This document shows, piece by piece, positions 5,435-8,651 of a DNA stretch of 8,651 bases. Every line of letters begins with the position of its first letter. Positions within the stretch are counted from its first letter, which is position 1. The notes under the pieces were generated by a model. The model worked only from the letters and a program-made list of their open reading frames with translations, did not search any database and had not been told where the DNA came from. The position numbers were made by a program, and so were the translations under genes. Source of the stretch: Chthoniobacterales bacterium (GTDB lineage: Bacteria; Verrucomicrobiota; Verrucomicrobiae; Chthoniobacterales; UBA10450); NCBI GenBank assembly GCA_003244125.1, contig QHBL01000224.1:1-8651 (forward strand). The letters run 5' to 3'.

Positions 5435-7054
5435 TTAACGCAGCACTTTATACACCTCGACCAAGCCGATGCCGGTAGTTCCGCCATTACCGCTCAGAAT
5501 GGCCGAGTAGTTGTTCGCCGGAAGGAATGCGACGATGGCGGATTCGGCATCGAAGTTAGGAGCATAGCCAGCTATCTGGATCAGGCTTTCTTGCGTATCT
5601 TTCCAGTTATCGTTAGTGGCGATAGTATTGCCGTTGGCGTCAGCGAGCGTAAGCCGCGGGTCGGCCAGGACTCCGGGAACGTTAAACGGCGGCTGCGCCA
5701 AAGTAGGCCCAAGGCCTCGAATAACAACTTCGACAACATTGTTGCCGCTCCTGCTGATAAACCCGCCTATGGTGACCGCATCGTTGGTTCCCACGAAAGC
5801 TCGCGTCGAGACATTGATTAGCTCCACGGGAATGGAGTAGGCGTCCAGATCATACACTTCGGCCAGGCCGATACCTGTAGTTGAGTTTTTGCCTGCCAAA
5901 ATGGCGCTGTAGTTACTGCTTCCCAAGGTCGTGAGAATGGCTGATTCGCGACTGTCTGGCGGACGGTAGTTTGTGGGAATCTGACTGGCGTTGGCAGCGC
6001 TCGCCCAGTCGTCATTGCTGGCAATGACCGCGCCGGTGCCGTTGTGCAGCTCAAGGGTGGGATCTTGCAACGCACCGGGCACCTTAAACGGCGGGCGGCC
6101 CAGTGTCGGTCCAAGTCCGCGGACGATAACGTGCTTGGCCTGTGCCCCGCGAATAATGAAGCCGGCGATGGCAACGCGATCGCCAGTCTGCACCGACGCA
6201 CGTGTCGAGATATTACCCAGCTCCGAAGTAGGCGGCTCGAGAACTAGCCCACCGACGGTGACGCCGCTGGCAAAGGTGCTCTTTACTCCTGCGGAAGTGA
6301 ACTTTGTGATTCGACCCACGGGCGTGCCGGCGAACTCGCCGACGTAGACGTTGCCCACGCGATCGAGAGCTAACGAGCGCGGCCCATCCAGACTGCTCGC
6401 GAACGGGCTTTGAGTAACGGTATTACCGCTGACAGTAAACTTCAGCACTCGGCCGGTGCCGGAGTCCGCTTCATAAACGTTACCTGCGTTATCAACCGCG
6501 ATTCCCTGGGGAAGATAAAGCCCTGACGCGACGAAGGCCGTTTGTGCTCCGGCCGGTGTAACTTTGATGATCGAACCGGAACCCGCAGTCCCACCGTTCG
6601 TGACCGTGACATAGACATTATTGTTCCGATCAATAGCGACGCCAATGGGACCGTTGAACCCGGCCGCAAAAGTGGTCCTCACTCCCTGCGGAGTGTACTT
6701 CAGGATGCTGTTGGTGGTGTTATCGGTGGCGAACAAATTCCCAAACGAATCGAAGGCAAGGCCATTGATCGACACGCCGGTAGCGAACGTAGTGATGGCG
6801 CCGGCAGGCGTCACCTTGGCGATGGTATTTGCCTCCTTGTCAGCAACAAACAAATTGCCTTTGGTATCGAACACAATCGAATCAGCGAATATGCCCGATA
6901 CGAAAAGCGACCGCACCCCGGTAGCACTGAAGCGATAGATGTTTCTGTCACTTAGGCCACCATCGTAGACCTGGTTAAAGGCGGCATGGGCGGAAAGAGA
7001 GGAAGCTACTAAGGCGGAGAAGGCGGAAAAAACTTTAGCGCTGAAGTATTTCAT
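5435..7054 (-). CDS. secreted NHL-type beta-propeller protein with two C-terminal STR/GPTL domains
   Basis: A 539-residue exported protein. The signal peptide (1-24, cleavage near SAHA-AF) is followed by about six propeller blades (about 28-272). Each blade carries a version of GNLFVAD...I.K.TPAG...T.FA.G...P.GLAFD, as in NHL/Vgb/SMP-30-like propellers. I see no catalytic motif, so a ligand-binding or protein-interaction role fits best. The C-terminal part is a tandem of one domain: 278-403 (NISTRASVQTGDRVAIAGF, VIVRGLGPTL, GIGLAEVYDLD) and 411-539 (NVSTRAFVGTNDAVTIGGF, VVIRGLGPTL, GIGLVEVYKVLR at the very end). The two copies share GPTL..PPF.VPG, which suggests a duplication within this gene. 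The gene at 338-2131 ends in the same domain pair. No Shine-Dalgarno is evident before the ATG at 7052-7054. There is no sorting tail. The upstream neighbour has its own terminator, so this gene needs a promoter between about 7055 and 7245. Confidence 0.92.
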   Translation of the reverse strand: MKYFSAKVFSAFSALVASSLSAHAAFNQVYDGGLSDRNIYRFSATGVRSLFVSGIFADSIVFDTKGNLFVADKEANTIAKVTPAGAITTFATGVSINGLAFDSFGNLFATDNTTNSILKYTPQGVRTTFAAGFNGPIGVAIDRNNNVYVTVTNGGTAGSGSIIKVTPAGAQTAFVASGLYLPQGIAVDNAGNVYEADSGTGRVLKFTVSGNTVTQSPFASSLDGPRSLALDRVGNVYVGEFAGTPVGRITKFTSAGVKSTFASGVTVGGLVLEPPTSELGNISTRASVQTGDRVAIAGFIIRGAQAKHVIVRGLGPTLGRPPFKVPGALQDPTLELHNGTGAVIASNDDWASAANASQIPTNYRPPDSRESAILTTLGSSNYSAILAGKNSTTGIGLAEVYDLDAYSIPVELINVSTRAFVGTNDAVTIGGFISRSGNNVVEVVIRGLGPTLAQPPFNVPGVLADPRLTLADANGNTIATNDNWKDTQESLIQIAGYAPNFDAESAIVAFLPANNYSAILSGNGGTTGIGLVEVYKVLR

Positions 7055-7122
7055 AGTGCGAGAAGAGCTGGCTTTATGCCGTAAAACGGGCGTGATTTAG
7101 TTGAAGCGGAAAAATGCTTTGG

Positions 7123-7168
7123 GTGAATGAACCGTCGCAACAAGCGGAGGTTGCTATAAACCATTCAC
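7123..7168 (-). promoter_or_regulatory. nested inverted repeat upstream of the NHL-type gene
   Basis: GTGAATG (7123-7129) pairs with CATTCAC (7162-7168), and inside it GCAAC (7137-7141) pairs with GTTGC (7150-7154). The result is a two-stem hairpin with a symmetric 7/7 internal loop and an 8-base terminal loop, 69 bases before the start codon. On the plus strand TTTTT follows at 7169-7173, but no plus-strand gene precedes it, so a terminator role is unlikely. A structured mRNA leader or an operator is possible. I do not recognise it as a named RNA family. Confidence 0.4.
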
Positions 7169-7245
7169 TTTTTCAACCGCGCGATTTCGCTGAAGCGTTG
7201 CCCAAGTGACTGCCGCGTGCGCTGGAATGGCCCGGCTGACAAGTA

Positions 7246-7279
7246 AAACAAAACCGGGCAGAGCTTTCGCCCTGCCCGG
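7246..7279 (-). terminator. intrinsic terminator of the VPDSG-CTERM gene
   Basis: In the minus-strand transcript CCGGGCAG pairs with CTGCCCGG (plus-strand 7272-7279 and 7254-7261). The stem can continue through one mismatch into a GC-GAAA-GC tip, a GNRA tetraloop. TTTTGTTTTACTT follows directly. This is a textbook Rho-independent terminator, 29 bases after the stop codon at 7308. Confidence 0.9.
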
Positions 7280-7307
7280 CTGTTGTTAGTGCAGTCCGAC
7301 TACGGTC

Positions 7308-7883
7308 TTAGGACTTCGCGAATTTCGCGCGGAAGGTCGCCAGACCGATAAGACCCGCGCCCAGGAGCGCCACCGTCATCCCGCTGTCCGGCACCGAAGG
7401 CACCGCTGCCACGTTGGCAGAGAAGGTGAAGGTTCCGCCGCCATGACCGCCCGCGGCCTGGGACGTAAACGCCCACACGCCCGGAGTTGGGTCGAAGCCA
7501 TTACCGAAGATAGTACCCTCGCCCGTTACAAGTAACCCTAGATTGTTCTGTGAAACAATCGTCGAGGTCTGGAGGTCGAACATAAACCCGCCCACGCTCC
7601 ACAAAGTAGGTGTGCCTGTGGACGGATTGAAGATGTACGGCGCTGCCATGGTAACTGTGGTTCCCGGCGCGATGCTGCCGAAATCCCCGGTGTTTCCACC
7701 GCCTACCGTGACATTGCTGAACATCGTTACGCTGGTGGCGTTACCGAGATGGCTCGTATTAAACGTCGCAGTGCCCGAAATGTTGAGCATCCCGGAGATC
7801 TGCGTCGCCTGCGCCTGTTGGCAGGCGAATCCCGTAGCGCCTATCGCAGCTACGATTGCTAATATGGTTTTTGATAATTTCAT
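7308..7883 (-). CDS. secreted VPDSG-CTERM sorting-domain protein
   Basis: A 191-residue exported protein. The signal peptide (MKLSKTILAIVAAIGATGFA, cleavage near QAQA-TQ) is followed by a Gly/Thr/Ser/Asn-rich, probably beta-structured body (28-160). The body contains GTATFNTSHLGNATSVT and GFDPTPGVWAFTSQAAGG, a pattern shared by many small PEP-CTERM-type surface proteins. The C-terminus has the VPDSG motif (164-168), a hydrophobic segment (about 170-184) and a basic tail (R185, K187, K190), which together form the VPDSG-CTERM signal. In the known model an exosortase-type enzyme in the inner membrane cuts at this motif and passes the protein on to the envelope or to exopolysaccharide. No exosortase gene lies in this window. 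The ATG at 7881-7883 has AAGGG six bases upstream (plus-strand 7890-7894). The gene is monocistronic: an intrinsic terminator follows and a 303-base gap precedes. The function of the mature protein is unknown. Confidence 0.9.
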   Translation of the reverse strand: MKLSKTILAIVAAIGATGFACQQAQATQISGMLNISGTATFNTSHLGNATSVTMFSNVTVGGGNTGDFGSIAPGTTVTMAAPYIFNPSTGTPTLWSVGGFMFDLQTSTIVSQNNLGLLVTGEGTIFGNGFDPTPGVWAFTSQAAGGHGGGTFTFSANVAAVPSVPDSGMTVALLGAGLIGLATFRAKFAKS

Positions 7884-8186
7884 TTGTTTCCCTTTTTACC
7901 TTTAACGAACGCCTACTTAGCAATCAACGTGCCACGGGCTATCAGTGATGCTGCAAGTTACTGTAGACTAGGCGTTTATAACTCACATCTGACGATTTCC
8001 CCGAACCCTCGCTTCCGCCTAAACGTAAGGCAAACCGACGCCATTTCCTTCATCATTCGTGTAAAAACCACAAAGGCCGTTCCGCGAGCATCTTATACGT
8101 AGTGCAACTTCATTAACCATTCCGACGAAAATTACGCCGCCCACCGCCGTTAGCCAAATGGCCGAAGTGACGCCGCCAACTTCGCT
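7884..8186 (-). promoter_or_regulatory. 303-base gene-free region upstream of the VPDSG-CTERM gene, with a leader inverted repeat
   Basis: I see no gene here on either strand. The part next to the VPDSG-CTERM gene holds a perfect 8-bp inverted repeat, AACGCCTA (7908-7915) and TAGGCGTT (7969-7976), 53 bases apart. Inside it, ACTT-GCA and TGC-AAGT could extend the pairing with bulges. On the minus strand a TATAAA (7980-7975) overlaps the outer arm and could be a -10 box, but no -35 is recognisable. If that -10 is used, the outer arm would not be fully transcribed and the repeat would be a DNA site rather than an RNA stem. Near 8164-8185 short inverted bases (CGAAG/CTTCG) follow the TPR gene without a T run. 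Confidence 0.35.
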
Positions 8187-8651
8187 TCATCTGGCGTCCA
8201 GGACCGCGAGTGTCCGGCGTGCTTCAGACGCGCGAGGCTCAGCCAAACCATGTTGCAGCGCTTGATTCAACGCATCGCGCGCCTTTTCCGTCTGCTCCAC
8301 CTGCGCCCGAGCCATCCCGAGGTAATAAAGCCCGACGGCATCTAGCGCTTGCTGCCGTGAAACCTCTTCGAGAAGCTCAACCGCGCGCCCAAATTCTTTG
8401 CGTTCGTAGCTCGCCCGGGCAAGCACCGTCGCCGTCTTCGGATCGTCGGGCAGATTCTTGCGCGCCTTGCTCACAAGCTCGTAGGCCGCGTCGGCTTTAC
8501 CCTCATCAAGCCATAGAGCCGCGAGTTCCCGCTCTGCCGGCGCAAAGTCAGGCGAGTTTTGCAGGATTTTCAACCAACTCGCCGCCGCTGCCTGGCGGTC
8601 ACCTTTAGCTAGTTCGATTTGCGCGCGAGCAGCTAACGCCGGCAGGTAGTC
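8187..8651 (-). CDS. TPR-repeat protein, C-terminal part (5' end outside the window)
   Basis: An open frame enters from the right edge and ends at TGA (8187-8189), giving at least 154 residues. It is a chain of tetratricopeptide repeats: YLPALAARAQIELAKGDRQA, then FAPAERELAALWLDEGKADA, then PKTATVLARASYERKEFGRA, then AVGLYYLGMARAQVEQTEKA, each with the small and large residues of a TPR helix pair. It ends in a short capping helix (RASEARRTLAVLDAR). A TTG at 8571-8573 could be read as a start, but the frame stays open through TPR sequence upstream, so the true start lies outside. TPR arrays mediate protein-protein contacts. A TPR lipoprotein (PrsT type) accompanies some PEP-CTERM systems, but the visible part shows only generic repeats, so this link is speculative. 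Confidence 0.85.
   Translation of the reverse strand, partial: DYLPALAARAQIELAKGDRQAAAASWLKILQNSPDFAPAERELAALWLDEGKADAAYELVSKARKNLPDDPKTATVLARASYERKEFGRAVELLEEVSRQQALDAVGLYYLGMARAQVEQTEKARDALNQALQHGLAEPRASEARRTLAVLDAR

Noticed and set aside
5195..5821. Plus-strand open frame of about 208 codons over the antiterminator and NHL-type genes
   Set aside because: Its translation is Arg/Ser-rich with no domain, and the minus-strand genes beneath it have clear families.
322..7157. Identical 12-mer CGGAGGTTGCTA at 321-332 and 7145-7156 on the plus strand
   Set aside because: A few 12-base matches are expected by chance in 8.6 kb. The first copy is a ribosome binding site, the second has no plus-strand gene after it, and the flanks differ.
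7123..7173. Plus-strand intrinsic terminator (hairpin followed by TTTTT)
   Set aside because: No plus-strand gene lies upstream, and the stem has a large internal loop next to the T run.
8187..8573. A complete 128-residue TPR protein starting at the TTG at 8573
   Set aside because: The frame stays open to the window edge through further TPR sequence, so the gene is longer and cut by the window.
1..8651. CRISPR array, transposon ends, prophage or integrated element at the tRNAs
   Set aside because: No regular direct repeats with spacers, no transposase or integrase, and no duplicated tRNA 3' ends were seen.

Overview
The window looks like chromosomal DNA of a Verrucomicrobia-type bacterium (Chthoniobacter/Udaeobacter-like is my guess). 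The strongest clue is a secreted protein ending in a VPDSG-CTERM sorting tail, which I know mainly from that phylum. Two large secreted proteins carrying a tandem C-terminal 'STR...GPTL...EVYD' domain, which I recall as abundant in the same group, agree with this. I see no phage genes, transposase, CRISPR array or plasmid functions.

Layout. Positions 1-77 hold an initiator tRNA-Met on the minus strand. After a leader with two inverted repeats, 338-2131 (+) encodes a large modular secreted protein: N-terminal beta domain, Thr-Pro linker, fibronectin type III domain, Ser/Thr linker and two copies of the C-terminal domain. A tRNA-Asn (2249-2323, +) follows, and only 15 bases later an exported M3-family peptidyl-dipeptidase (Dcp-like, 2339-4504, +) starts. 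A GC-rich hairpin lies just after its stop codon. A possible 59-residue membrane protein (4583-4762, +) comes next.

From 4798 to the right edge everything is on the minus strand. Reading 3' to 5' along the window, there is a NusG/RfaH-type antiterminator (4798-5346), a secreted NHL-type beta-propeller protein with two more copies of the same C-terminal domain (5435-7054), a VPDSG-CTERM protein with a clear intrinsic terminator (7308-7883; terminator 7246-7279), and the C-terminal part of a TPR protein that runs off the window (8187-8651).

How it fits together. Four or five of the protein products are predicted to be exported, so this is a small cluster of envelope or surface genes. No exosortase, glycosyltransferase or other enzyme of a defined pathway is present, so a shared pathway is an inference from location only. 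The most interesting points are the shared undescribed C-terminal domain, the hairpin covering the ribosome binding site of the antiterminator gene, the structured leaders before the secreted-protein genes, and the tRNA-peptidase arrangement.
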